This document shows positions 45,597 to 56,539 of a stretch of 64,000 nucleotides of DNA, one piece after another. The stretch comes from Grammothele lineata. Its lineage: Eukaryota > Basidiomycota > Agaricomycetes > Polyporales > Polyporaceae. The stretch covers positions 762,059 through 826,058 of the forward strand of contig NDFF03000320.1 of assembly GCA_002150815.3 (NCBI GenBank), given 5' to 3'. The translations under genes and the position numbers were made by a program. Within the stretch, counting starts at the first letter, position 1. Each line of letters starts with the position of its first letter. Below the pieces are notes generated by a model. It did no database searches. It saw nothing but the letters and a program-made list of their open reading frames with translations, and was not told where the DNA came from.

Positions 45597-46958
45597 TCAA
45601 GAAGATTTGAAGAAACCCTTGTCGCGTAGGTACGCCTTGAACCCTTCGCGGTGGGCGATGACCGTTTTGTCTACCTCGGACCGCCAAATGGGCAATCCAA
45701 TCTGCGTACATTCTGTCAGCGCTCTCATCACGACCAATATGAGAATCCTCACATAACCGATCAGCCCATGAACGAGGTCCAAGACATAGCTATTGCGCAC
45801 AGACGCGCCCGCCGTATTCGTCCGGAACACGTGGCCGATGAAGCCGTACGTGATGTGGAACTTTCCACCCTGAACACCTGAGAGGGAAGTCCGTGAGCAT
45901 TGTCGTAACGCCGAAAATCAGGGAGCACATTTGCCATTCAGAATTCTGGAAGCGACGTAGTCGGGCGTGCTACCGCCGTCGGTTTCTTCCATCTTGAGCG
46001 TGACTTTAGGTTTGCAAGCGTTCTCCGCCTCGTATCCCTTAGTGAAGATCGTGCCCGGGAATGCGATGTGCACGTCAATACCATACAACATAAACTCGGA
46101 CTGCAGACTCTCGGCCACTCCTATTAGAGGCAGTATGAGCACTCTGAGTAATATCACACGACGTGATGGCTTGGCTGACCTCTGAGAGCGAACCCCCTCC
46201 CCCCGGGGAATACGGCGAGTATCCGACAATAGAAATGTAACCTAGGACGGATGAGACGAAGACAATCTTGCCCTTAACCCCGTCCCGCACCATAGCCTTG
46301 GTCGCGGCCTGCATCTTAGGTATTAAGCAAAAGCGCGATCACGCCCAGGCAGGGGCGTCGGCACATACCAGGGCGGTGAATGCCTGTGCACAGTATGTAT
46401 GCTCCATGCCTGCCCGCAACGTCGCCTCATCCTGTTCCACGAAAAACCCTGGCCGCGACGCGCCTGCGCACATGAAGACCGCGTCGGGACATCGTCCGAA
46501 GGGTCCGCTCGCGACCTTGATCGCAGACACTGACCCAGCCTCGGAGTTCACTGCGAAGGAATATGCCTTGAGCACCTGATCGAGTGGCCTTCGGGGTTTC
46601 TGGGGCGTGGGCGGGTTGGGCAACTGTATCACGACAGTAAATTACTGTGTTTACCTCTAACTCAAGTAGGGCCTCTGCTAGCTTCTTCTCGTCGCGCGCG
46701 ACCACAGATACGTGCGCGCCCTTCTGCGCGAGTAGGATTGCGAGCGAGAGGCCCGCGCCGGATGATCCGCCAGTGACCAAGCAGTGCTGCGTGATCATTG
46801 CGTGAGCAGTAGTTGGTATCACGAGAAACGCGAGCACGCACCTTTCCGCGAGGATCCCACCATGCGTTTCGCCAGAAGGTTCTCTCAAAAAGCACGAAGA
46901 GGAAGAGGGAAATGCTGAGGATGAGGCCAAACACGGCTACAGATATTGTTGTGTTCAT
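45597..46958 (-). pseudogene. 3-ketodihydrosphingosine reductase-like SDR (TSC10-like), frame broken at the catalytic site
   Basis: Exons: 46958-46842, 46786-46655, 46575-46369, 46308-46180, 46120-45935 (or -45929), 45877-45753 and 45701-45597. The family reduces 3-ketosphinganine at the ER in sphingoid-base synthesis. A signal-anchor helix (residues ~5-25) precedes the cofactor motif LVTGGSSGAGLSLAI. Then come FMCAGASRPGFF, the catalytic serine in IVFVSSVLGYI, and the tyrosine of YSPYSPG. The next block, FALRG-VAESLQSEFMLYGIDV, is clear but out of frame: a G-run (46193-46204, C on the plus strand) replaces the codon of the catalytic lysine and shifts frame by one. The rest (HITYGFIGHVFR, GLPIWRSEVDKTV) is intact. 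It may be a real defect or a homopolymer sequencing error; labelled pseudogene only because of the broken frame. Confidence 0.75.
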
Positions 46959-47492
46959 GGTATGGGTGGCAGTTATCCTGACCTGGTTTGCCAGCTGTAA
47001 TATGTGGTTCATAGTATACTGCGCCGACTTGATTCACAGTAGTCATTCACTTGAAAGGATACAGCTCGTGCGTCGTGTACGTTGAGCTAATGCAGAAGCG
47101 AGGAGTCAAGTCGGTTTCCAACGCGACCTAGCGGAATGGGGAAAGCCAAGGGCGAATAGTAGCGGATATGAAGGGAGCTACATGAGGGCAGAACCCAAGA
47201 GAAGCCCGAGTACAACCGGACATGCGCGGGGCAGAACCTCAGGGAAGATCACTCGGCTGGGCGCTCGTCCACAAAGGCAAGACGATGTCATTGAATTAAT
47301 ATATTTTTATCTCGTGCTTCTAAAGTTCTCATATCGTGGTTCGGCGCCGACGATGGAGCAGAGTCTAGTCATAGCTCAGGCCACCTCTACTCCCTGGCGT
47401 TCAACTCTCCCCGGTTGCCTTGACCTCTGACGGTCACCCCGCCCCTCCTCCCGCTTTCTGCTCCACGATATTCTTGCTCGCCTTCTGCTACC
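46959..47492. promoter_or_regulatory. Divergent promoter region TSC10-like gene / fluoride exporter
   Basis: 534 bp between head-to-head starts. The stretch AATTAATATATTTTTAT at 47294-47310 is AT-rich in an otherwise GC-balanced region and lies about 190 bp before the FEX ATG. The last 100 bases before that ATG are pyrimidine-rich. No fluoride riboswitch-like fold was recognised, and none is expected in fungi. Confidence 0.4.
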
Positions 47493-48908
47493 ATGCAAGT
47501 CAGCCTCTCGGAGACCGATACACGTTCCAACGAGAAGATGACCGAGCTTGAACCCGAGCCTCCGGTGCCCTTAGAACCCCTCGTTACCAAGGAAGAGCAG
47601 AGGACCTCTCCCACAGGCCGCCGCTTCTCTGGTATATCGATACGTTCAAGACGCAGCGGCCGCAACGAGGACGTCGGAGAGGTCCTCGCCCGCCACGAGT
47701 CTATCGACGATGCGGCGTCGCTCGCGTCCATTGACCGTCCCCCGAGCGTGGAAGAGAAGCTGCCGCCATCGAAAATTTATGCCCCGCTCTCTTTCCCCGT
47801 CCTCGCACTCCTCGCACCCGCATCGATACTCGGTGTGCTCGCCCGGTTAGGACTGCAGGCGATCACAACGTACGATGGGCGAAGTATATTCCCGCTTGCG
47901 TGGGTACAGGCGGCGGGTTGCCTCGTCATGGGTTTCGCCCTCGGCCTCAGGGAGCCCATAGGACAGTTGTAAGTGTTACCCTCCTATGCTCGGACTCCGC
48001 ACGTGCGGGCTCCGAGCGGACCAACAAGCCCTATTCATACACCGTATTCCGCTTCCTCGCAGTTACGGACCGCTTTACACTGCTCTCACCACAGGGTTCT
48101 GCGGGTCCCTGACCACGTTCTCCGGCTGGCAGCTGGACGTCTTCGAGTCGTGGATTAACGGCACTGCGTCCCACCGCGATTGGTTCCGCGATGTGAGTTT
48201 CCTCCATGCCCTTCTCCCACAGTCTTAACTCCTTGCTTCTGCCGAGGTGTGCTGACCTTCGCTTGCACTGCGCTGCGGCGCGCTACCCCCACACAGGCCA
48301 TCGACGGCGTGGGCAAAACCGTCTTCACGCTCGCCGTCTCCCTCTCCGCCGTCTCCTTCGGCGCGCACCTCGCCGCCATCGCGCGCCCGTACGTGCCTCG
48401 CTTCGGCCCGCCCCCGCGCCCGGTGCGGTACGGTCTCTCCGCGCTCGCGGTGCTCATGTACGCCGCAACCCTCCCCGCGTACTTCCGCCTCCCCGCGCGC
48501 GTGCGCCACGAGGCGACAGCCGCGCTCCTCTTCTCACTCCCCGGCACGCTCTCGCGTTACCTCCTCTCGGTCTTTCTCAACCCGCGCCTCAAGCTCTTCC
48601 CGCTCGGCACTTTCGTCGCGAACACAGTCGGCACCGCGCTCCTCGGCACGTTTCAGGTGCTACAGAGCGTTAAGGGTCCGTTCGCGCCCGGTGCGTGCTC
48701 ACTGCTCAAGGGCCTGGGGGACGGGTATTGCGGGTGCCTGACTACGGTCAGCACGTTCGCGGCGGAGGTAGATGCGCTCGGCGGCCGTCGAGCGTGGTTA
48801 TATGTTACTCTAAGTTGGCTGGTGAGCCAGATGTTGCTTGCTGTGATTCTAGGACCAGCGATCGGTTCGGGGAATGTAGCAAGGGAGATTACATGTGTAT
48901 ATGATTGA
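47493..48908 (+). CDS. FEX1: Fluoride export protein FEX (tandem CrcB/Fluc domains)
   Basis: Exons 47493-47968, 48063-48192 and 48297-48908 give 405 aa. The channel expels fluoride passively through the plasma membrane. A disordered, charged N-terminus of ~95 residues precedes two CrcB repeats fused with an extra helix, the eukaryotic arrangement. Repeat 1 has VLALLAPASILGVLARLGL and the pore motif TTGFCGSLTTFSGWQ. Repeat 2 has LGTFVANTVGTALLG and GYCGCLTTVSTFAAEV. The paired G-x-C-G-[SC]-L-T-T-[FV]-S motifs carry the Phe/Ser/Thr residues that line the pores. Introns of 94 and 104 nt are longer than most here. Confidence 0.92.
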
Positions 48909-49871
48909 GGTATGTTGTTGGAGGGGGAGGGGGGCCTGTCCTACAAGATCGCATGGCTGGAAACTAAATTACATTACGAGGATACAGCCCATGTCTATGG
49001 CCATATAGTAGATTGATGTATTTGTCACACTAGCAAACATAGATCACTTTTTGGAGTTTGTTTCATTTCTCGACGAAGCACTGAACCCGTATTCTACAAG
49101 TCGTACTAGTGTGATTGCTACAGAGAAGATATACGGCCGGCGACGCGAACATCCCCCAACCACTCTCGTTCGCCACCCAACCTCCAGCCTGCCTAGAAAA
49201 CCGAATAAAGTAGATAGCCAACGAAGATAATGAACACGGACCAAAGCCCGGAAGAAACAACCAACACTGTGAGCACAACATGGATGTGCATGGGTAACCG
49301 TGCGATGGGCAGGTGGGTAATGCGGGGTAGGAGAAGCGCGTCTGGACGGGAAGAGTCGGAATCAAATGATGCGAACACGCAAGAGACCTGTTGTGGATGG
49401 ACATGGGGTGACGAGGGGATATAAATAAATGCGGCACTGTTGCGGAGAATTAGGGATATATGCAATCGATGCTCATGGATATATCGTAGCATTTGGGGCG
49501 TGCGGAGGAGGGGCAGGAAGGACAAAGGGAGGTGGGCTCGAACTGGCGCAAGGAATAGAGGAGGCGAAGCGAGGCTAGCTCGCCGGTGGGGGTGTCGCAC
49601 GGTATAGTGGATGGGATCATCTAGTGGGTCGTGGGTCGTAAGGTAAGGTCATTAATGTGGGTCGTGAGGGAACCTGGGCGATTGCGACGAGATGCATAGC
49701 AGAAAGCACGAAGGGTCTATTTGCAGCAAAGCGAAGAAAAGCAGGTGGGCCGGGCATGCCGCCGACGCCGCTGGCTCCGAGGCCGTCGGGGTCGCAGCTG
49801 GTAACCCGCGGTCGGGACCGTCGGCCGTCCGGAGCATGAGAGACGTCGGGGGGCACCGGGGCCGAGGACGC
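48909..49871. other. Intergenic region FEX / VTT protein gene
   Basis: 963 bp between converging stop codons. A 32-codon frame on the minus strand at 49193-49288 begins MHIHVVLTVLVVSSGLW and is hydrophobic, but nothing supports it as a gene. No other feature was seen. Confidence 0.4.
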
Positions 49872-51399
49872 TCAGAGTGGTAGGGCCTCCTTTTCGCGGA
49901 CAAGGATCTCGAGCTCCTTGTGGGAATTGTCGCGTGTCCGCGAATGGGACGCGGACCGGATCCGGCTGCGCCACTCCTTGACCCATGCCCATCGACGCCC
50001 CTTTTCATCAGGAGAACGAACGGTAGAATCGGAGGCCTCGGACCCCACAGGCGGCTTCTTCGATAGCCATGCGCGGAGATGATTGCGTCCGAGGATGGGA
50101 GCAAGGGACAGGAAGGACAGAACCGCAAGCTTCATGACGATCTCGGGTGACGTCAGGATTGACTGCACCGACTGGTTTGGTCGCGGGTTCGTAGCCAATG
50201 TCTGGAGAATATCGCCGATTTGACAGGTCACCGCCGTCCAGGGCAGCGAACCTATCATTGCACCGAGGAAACAGTCCCATATTGCGACCCCGCAGACCCC
50301 GCACGCAATATTTATCCCGGACCAGGGGACGACGCCGATGAGCCGAAGGACCGAAAGTCGCACCCATGCCGCTGAACCATCCTTGGAGTCGTCACCTTCG
50401 AGCGCCGCCCGCGTCATTGCCAACGGCCGTGGCATCAGCTGCGTCAAGAATGGCCCGAGCGGGGCGGCAAGGACACTGGCCGATAGCGACCCCGTCGTCG
50501 TCAGCAACGTTAACAGGGGAATCGCAAGCGCCGGCGGGAAGAGCGCGCCGGCCAGTACATTCTACATGTACGCAAGACACCGTCAGAATGCATGCGCAAC
50601 AGTCAGCACACGAGGACACTCACCGCCAACACACTCCCAGGTATTGACCAGCTGTGCATCCAAATGGTGACGGCGGACAAGACTCCGATGACGTGCACAG
50701 TCGACAGTGCCCCACTCTGCGCGTAGCCGTGCAGTTCACGGCCGAGCTGCGCAAGGTCTTGGAGGTTACGCGGCCATGCCGCGGTGATGGGAAGCGTCGT
50801 CGCGCTCAGTAGAATAAGCGCGGTCGAGAAGGGGAAGAGGATGAGCACGAAAAGCACCGGCGTGTGTACCTAGGGAGACAAATGCAACGCCAGCGGGAAA
50901 ATGATGAGACGGGCAATCACACGAGCGAAGGCGATGGGAGACTTACCGACGGATGTCCTTCCCACAGCCTCCCTTTCGCCTTCGTCTGAGGCTTCTCGGG
51001 AAACGCGAGATCCCCAAAGTACGCGCGCGTTGGAGAAGCCGAAAGGGGAAGGATGGAAGAGTCGTCCGTGCTCGCACGACTGTGTAGTGGCGAGGATGGG
51101 GTAGAGGGGAGACTTCGGTCGGGAGAGGCGTGTAGCGCCTGCGTCCATGTTGTGAACATGGACGCTAGTTTTGACTGAGGCGCAATATTCTCGCGCGCGA
51201 GTGGTGTGGGCGGTATGGACAGGGAGAGACCGGGTGTGTCCTTGACACAGGGCGAGCCCGGAATGGATGCGAGCTCCGAGGGAAGGTGGAGGGAGCTGGA
51301 GCGGCGCCGTCCGAGAGAGCCAAGGGTTAGTGGTGGACGAACATTGGTGGAGGACGCGCGATGTCTGTTGGGCGGCGGGACGGGGAGGGAGGCGGACAT
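49872..51399 (-). CDS. VTT-domain membrane protein (TVP38/TMEM64-like)
   Basis: Exons 51399-50947, 50869-50624 and 50561-49872 give 462 aa. The N-terminal ~150 residues are disordered and Ser/Pro-rich. Helices then follow: TPVLFVLILFPFSTALILLSATT, STVHVIGVLSAVTIWMHSW, and the VTT core NVLAGALFPPALAIPLLTLLTTTGSLSASVLA, which contains the re-entrant loop, with LRLIGVVPWSGINIACGVCGVAIWDCFLGAMIGSLPWTAVTCQIGD. The V-P-W-S-G-x-N-I-A-C-G-V block is typical of the fungal Tvp38 branch. Related proteins scramble lipids or shape Golgi and ER membranes. The tail is basic. ATG 51399 was chosen; the frame is open further upstream, but the composition there is not coding-like. Confidence 0.8.
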
Positions 51400-52441
51400 G
51401 GCCAGAGAGCAGAGGAGAAGAGGAACGTAGCGCGGCGGCTGGCCGCGCTGAAATACCAGTCGGCGCTTCTCGACGTCCAACTGCTTCTTTGATTTTTCTG
51501 TTCCAGCTCCGTAACCGACATCACGTTCCGTCCCGATTCGGCCATTCCACCCACGGCTCCCCCGGCCAACAGCTGACCAACAGCTTGCTTACGTCTCCGC
51601 GCTCGCGTACTCTGCCCCCGACACGGCTTCCTCTCCGACCGCCGTGGGCTCCGAGTCAGTCCAGATCCTCAAATGTATCGCGGAACGGAATTGACTTCAA
51701 GCTCCTTCTTGTCCCTTCGCTCTCATGTGAGCTCGCGAGGAGGGCGCGACTAGAATCTTCCCTACCCATCGACCGCTCACGACGAGACAATTTCATGGCA
51801 TGGAAAAAGAGCCCGCCCGTCGGCCTCCGTCGGCTCATGGTCGAGGCGCGCCTTCCCTGCCAACGCAGCCGCCCCAGAGGTCCCACGGATGAGCGAGAAT
51901 AAGGAGTATAGCGGTCGCCCTCTTCTTGCGCGCGCACGCGAGCGATGTTACGGCCGATGAGTCGGACCTGGTGCGAGTGGCTCGAATGTATCGCCCCGAT
52001 CGCAGCCGTGGACGCCTCACTCTGCCCGCGTCATCCCGGCCGACGCGGCTTGCAATCCTGAATGTGTCAGCCGCCGGCCACATTCCTTGGGACTCGTGTT
52101 TACGAGAGGTACTCGGCGGCGAAACCGACCATGTACCTTCTGACCCAGTTCTAGCCTTGTTCCGCCCAGGCATGTAGTTCGCACCCGAGACGACAGGCTG
52201 ACTCCGCATCCTCTCAGCGTTTCTAGCTGAGGGATCCACTCGACTTCCGAGACATCGTGATAAGACGTGGAATGCGTCTCACAGCCACAAGGGAAGGGCA
52301 TGCGAGTTCGGGGTCCGGCATCGAGTAGAATCACATAGAGATACAACGAATGCATAGCGTCATAGGATTGACCTGCCCCAGCATAGCGCTAGCATGAGGG
52401 ATGAGGGATGTCCCGGGATGTCCTTTCCCTACGCCGTCTTT
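51400..52441. other. 1.04 kb intergenic region VTT gene / eL36 gene
   Basis: Both flanking genes are on the minus strand, so this contains the VTT-gene promoter and the eL36 3' UTR. Overlapping short frames show no family motif. No repeat or RNA gene was seen. Confidence 0.4.
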
Positions 52442-52954
52442 TTAATGCGCCCTCCTGCTCTCCTGGATGATGCTGCTGAGCTCCTCGAGCTTTCGCTTCG
52501 AGCGAAGGAGGGTCCCCAGCTGGAGGTAGAAAGCAAGATTGAGATGAGTCGAATGGACGACGAGTAGACTTAATAGTTGGAAACAATCTCACCCGCTTCT
52601 TCGTGAGCTTACGCGCCTTCTTGTCCTACGGGCGGGTTCGCTTTCAGTGGACTGAGTACGCATGAAGCTTCAGGACTGAACGCACCTTCGAGTTCCTCAA
52701 CAGCTCCATAACCCGACGCTCGTATGGCGCAAAACCAACAACTTCCCGGACGACAGAGCGCACAAACTTCGTGCGCGTGGACGTGATGCCCTTGCGGTGG
52801 CTGGGCTTAACAGTCTTGGGGATGGGGGTCGTGGGATGGCCCTTGTTAAGACCGTAACGGAGGTCTACACGGCGACGTGTACAAAACAAACACGACGATT
52901 GTCAGATATCCAACACATATACATCATGAGAGGATACGCACTGCTGCGGGCCAT
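52442..52954 (-). CDS. RPL36: 60S ribosomal protein eL36
   Basis: Four exons, 52954-52942, 52864-52686, 52625-52593 and 52519-52442, give 100 aa. The first exon has only 13 nt (MARS plus one base), and the second begins [13 protein letters not shown]. Then come [48 protein letters not shown] and [20 protein letters not shown]. This is the full eL36 protein, which lies near the exit-tunnel side of the large subunit. The ATG is the first in the 13-nt exon and is followed by a GTGCGT donor. Confidence 0.95.
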
Positions 52955-53267
52955 TTTCTTCGTATCTTGAGGCTGCTGGTTGCTGTTGGGACTGGCGCAG
53001 ACGATTGTGTACTTTCGTTACACGTGACGCCTAAAGAGTGGCTGGCGCTGCTGTACAGTAGCAGACTCAATCTGGACTGATTATTCCCACGGCTTCACAA
53101 ACCACCCATTCACATATTATTGTTGACACGGTTATGACTCACACAAAGGGCTCGAACAATTCGAGGAAACCCGGCATGTATGGTTATTCTATCGAGGCGA
53201 ATACACTGTGTAGGTAAACAGTAATATTGAACCGAGAGTCGCATACGATAAGCCAAAGCATCGTCCA

Positions 53268-54930
53268 TCAGCAAACCTGAGCCCTTGGCACCCACTGCCG
53301 AATGATTCGTAGCTTCCCACTCACTGGAGAGGAAGAGGAGACCTTCAGGTCATCGTGCGGAGTCGGCGGGGGACCACTCGAGGCGGGTGACGATGGAGGG
53401 TTCGGGGGTGGTGGGGACTGGGGAGAGGAGTCCAGTGCAACGCCTGATACAGTGCGGCCTTTCATTGGCGAATCTCCGCCTTCTTCTTCCTCCTCTTCCT
53501 CTTCCTCCTCGTCATCGTCCTGGGCGTCCTGCGGATTCATTATGAACAAAGGTTTCACGGCCAGGAGGTGCACTTACGGGATCAAAGTCTTCCATAGGTC
53601 TATCTTCGTCAATATGCCCCTCCTCCTCGTCATAATGGTCATCATCGTCAATCCAGCGACCTCTCCAATCAACCATGTCGAGCTCCTCCACATTTTCTGG
53701 GCGCAGTCTCATCCATTGCATGCGAGGGCCGCTCTTAGCTCTCTCGCTAACTCGGAAACCGTAGATTTTTGGAATGTACACTTTGCCCGCCGCGCGTTTC
53801 TGGCCGCCATATGGGTTAGGATTAACGAACGGGGGTTGGTTGGAAGAAGAGCTGGCTGAAGAGCGCGGAGACGTAGAGGAGGGAGTCGACGCCTTCCAGA
53901 AGGGTGCTGGCGCTAACTCGCGGTAACTTTGAAAGAAGAGGTGTGCGAATGTTGTTCCAAAGAATGCGCCTAGGTCCGGATGTCAGTAGCGCAGTCATAG
54001 ATAGATATTAGCTACGCACCATCAACTCCTTGGAAGCGGCTACTAGGCGGGGTATAGATGTCGTTGCAGTTCGGGCAGAAGAGTTTCACGGTGTCCAATC
54101 CAGGTAGATCAGAACGGCCGCAAGGGACGACATTGCATCCGTTACAATAGACACGAGGGCACGACCCGAACACGCCAGCCTCGTACTTGTCGACCTATCG
54201 GGGAGGCGTTCGTAGCGCGTTAACAAAAGAAAGATGCTAGAACTCACCATGGCTTGCAGTCCGGCCCTAGTCAGGATGTAACGCTGGTGGCAGAGGCCGT
54301 ACAGCAACTCGGCCGAAGCCTCGACAATGGAAACATCGGGTATCTTTGACGTGTCTTCATCTGTACACGATAAGTTGAGTACAGGAGAAATGCAATGGGG
54401 CAATCATGCGGTGACGGTGAAGCGTACCTGGCTCCATATCTAGAACCATCTCCATGGCTTCCTTCCAGAATGGAACCATGACATTGAGACCGGTAAGATT
54501 GAAGTCGTCCTCGATGAAATCTTCCGCAACCTCGCAGAAATACTCGTGTCCGGGTAGTGAGCAGAACCAGCTAATCCACGTCAAGGTAGAAGTTGGAGTG
54601 GAGGAGCCTTATTAGTGCGTGCAGAGGTATTAGTTTATTTTGTGGAAGGAACAACGGATGGAATGATATTGGTGGCACTTCAGTAACGGGGCGTATACAA
54701 GAATCTATGAACGACGTACTGTATCCTTCCTCTTGGTCCTCCGCGTCCTCCATCTCCTCGTCTCCTTCGCCGGTTGCACTGACAGTTTCCTCGTCTTGTA
54801 GAATCTGTTCACCCGTGGGCAGAGAATAGTCCGTCCTTCGGGACATCGGGAAGCTTTCAGGGCCAGAGAATGTGACTGCTGGAGGACAAGACGAATGTAG
54901 AACAGGTCGCCGTAGCGATTGGAAGGACAT
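53268..54930 (-). CDS. Casein kinase 2 regulatory subunit beta
   Basis: Six exons: 54930-54720, 54607-54428, 54360-54248, 54194-54020, 53969-53578 and 53528-53268 (443 aa). It forms the dimeric core of the CK2 holoenzyme. A divergent N-terminal ~70 residues lead to [32 protein letters not shown], which I split in reading, then [24 protein letters not shown]. The zinc finger is CPRVYCNGC with CPNC after 22 residues. The dimer-interface stretch is [34 protein letters not shown] is the C-terminal conserved block. A long extra tail follows: [19 protein letters not shown], a run of ten glutamates encoded near 53487-53516, and a Pro/Ser segment. The splice at 54719-54608 was chosen because it gives [12 protein letters not shown]. 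Confidence 0.93.
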
Positions 54931-55262
54931 GGCGGCCACGAGGTTGGGGCGCTTCTATCCATTTTTGGCAAGTAAGGTTGTATCCGAACTTGAGCAACCA
55001 TGCGTCCACTGTTTACCCCGAAACCAGCTTCATGACATGTGGAACAGGATACATTGTGGATAATATAACAAATCATTTATGATTAAAATGAGGACATATA
55101 GGTCGATGGGAATAGAACAGGTGCCAGGATATTGAGTAGCATGTAGGGTATAAGTATTGTAGGACTCGATAGCAGACGTGCGTAATTAGTATGGCATACC
55201 GCTAACTGTCGCGGGATGATATGGATTAGAAGGGTATAGTAAGATACATAGAGCGATGTCTG
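54931..55262. other. Intergenic region CK2-beta / BTB gene
   Basis: 332 bp upstream of the CK2-beta start and downstream of the BTB stop (both minus strand). It is AT-richer than its flanks. No gene or repeat was seen. Confidence 0.4.
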
Positions 55263-56251
55263 TCAGAATAGTGAAGGCATATCAGTATATCCAAATGTGT
55301 CCTTCACGATCTGGCACAGAACTCTATCCATAGCGGCACTACAGCCCGTCCTTTTGGACAGCGCGCAACAGCCACAAACGCCCTTCTTATGAGCGGTCTC
55401 CCTAGCGGATGCAAATTGCACTACCATGGGCAGTCCAATGTCTTCAGCTTCACGGAGCGTAAGTGGCTCCGCGCGGGAGATGACTTCGATATAGGAAAAA
55501 ATGACCTCATGAACGGGAAGACTAAAGCGGTCCCACAACATGATCCTCCGAATGGGATCGATGTATAGCTTCCTGAGTTTTCCGAGGGCATACTCTCGTA
55601 GAGCATCCATTTCCCAGCGATCGGCTTGGTCAAGGACAGCCATCCACTCGTCCACCCCAACAAGCGTGCAAGAGCCGAGGTGCCTAGACGAATCGTCGAT
55701 ACCCATATTAAAAACGAAGGGCAAAGACACTTACGGGGGATACATAAGAGACAGCAGCAGAGTAAAATCTAGCGCCCGCACACCGGCAAGAAATATCGGT
55801 GATTCCACAGAAACGCCCTCATTAGATCCTTTTGGCTGAGGAACCGTGAACAGCTCGCGGAATACGGTGGAGTGACGCTCTAGCAGGGAACGGTGGATCT
55901 TGAATTGGACGTCTTCGACCTAGGGAGATTTCACAACATTGTTCTTGGGCGGTAGACGAGCACGCATACCTGAATAACTACATTTCCATCTTCAAAGAAG
56001 TATTCCCGGTGCCTTCTTGCGGTCGCTGGGACTTCGACGGAGGAAGAGACAATAGATCGGCGATATGCACGAGGGCTCGTTGCTTCTACCTCTGTGCCTC
56101 TGGGTGTGTCAATATGACGCATGTCATAAGATTGACACGTATTCTGAAGCTGTAGTGTGGAGGCAGTGGCAGTGGCGGGGAGTTTGCGAGGGCAAGGGTC
56201 GGTGACACTGGCAGAAGACTCAGCGTAGGTGAGGACGGGTACTGGCATCAT
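55263..56251 (-). CDS. BTB/POZ domain protein (Agaricomycete type)
   Basis: Three exons, 56251-55970, 55919-55735 and 55683-55263, give 295 aa. The N-terminal ~75 residues are unstructured. The BTB fold begins HREYFFEDGNVVIQVEDVQFKIHRSLL and continues HSTVFRELFTVPQP, SPIFLAGVRALDFTLLLSLMYPP and a VDEWMAVLDQADRWEMDALREYAL helix. The C-terminal part is helical and ends in a Cys-rich CGCCALSKRTGC segment. Such stand-alone BTB proteins are expanded in mushroom genomes, and most have no known function. Some may act as Cul3 adaptors. ATG 56251 is followed by a second ATG; the choice is not critical. Confidence 0.78.
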
Positions 56252-56539
56252 GAAGACGCAGATCGGTCTGTCGAATGAGAAGTTGTGTGTGCAATAAGAT
56301 GTGATGTGGGTCAAGAACGATGGTGACTCTTCCGGGGAGAGTGAGAGGAAGATCCAGAGGTTTGTCAGAGGTCGTTGGAATTGATAATGAGTGAAAGACT
56401 CCGAGTGGGTGTGAAGAATAGAACAGGCGCTGGTGCAAAGTAAATATCACGTGACCGCGTCACCTCCAGGGTCAGACGCGCGGACGAGGCGTTCAGCTAG
56501 CTTCATCTCGTCCGCTATCTGCGCCTGTGCCCGTGCAAA

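Noticed and set aside
49193..49288. 32-codon hydrophobic frame on the minus strand
   Set aside because: It could be a tiny membrane peptide, but there is no homology, promoter or conservation evidence in the window.
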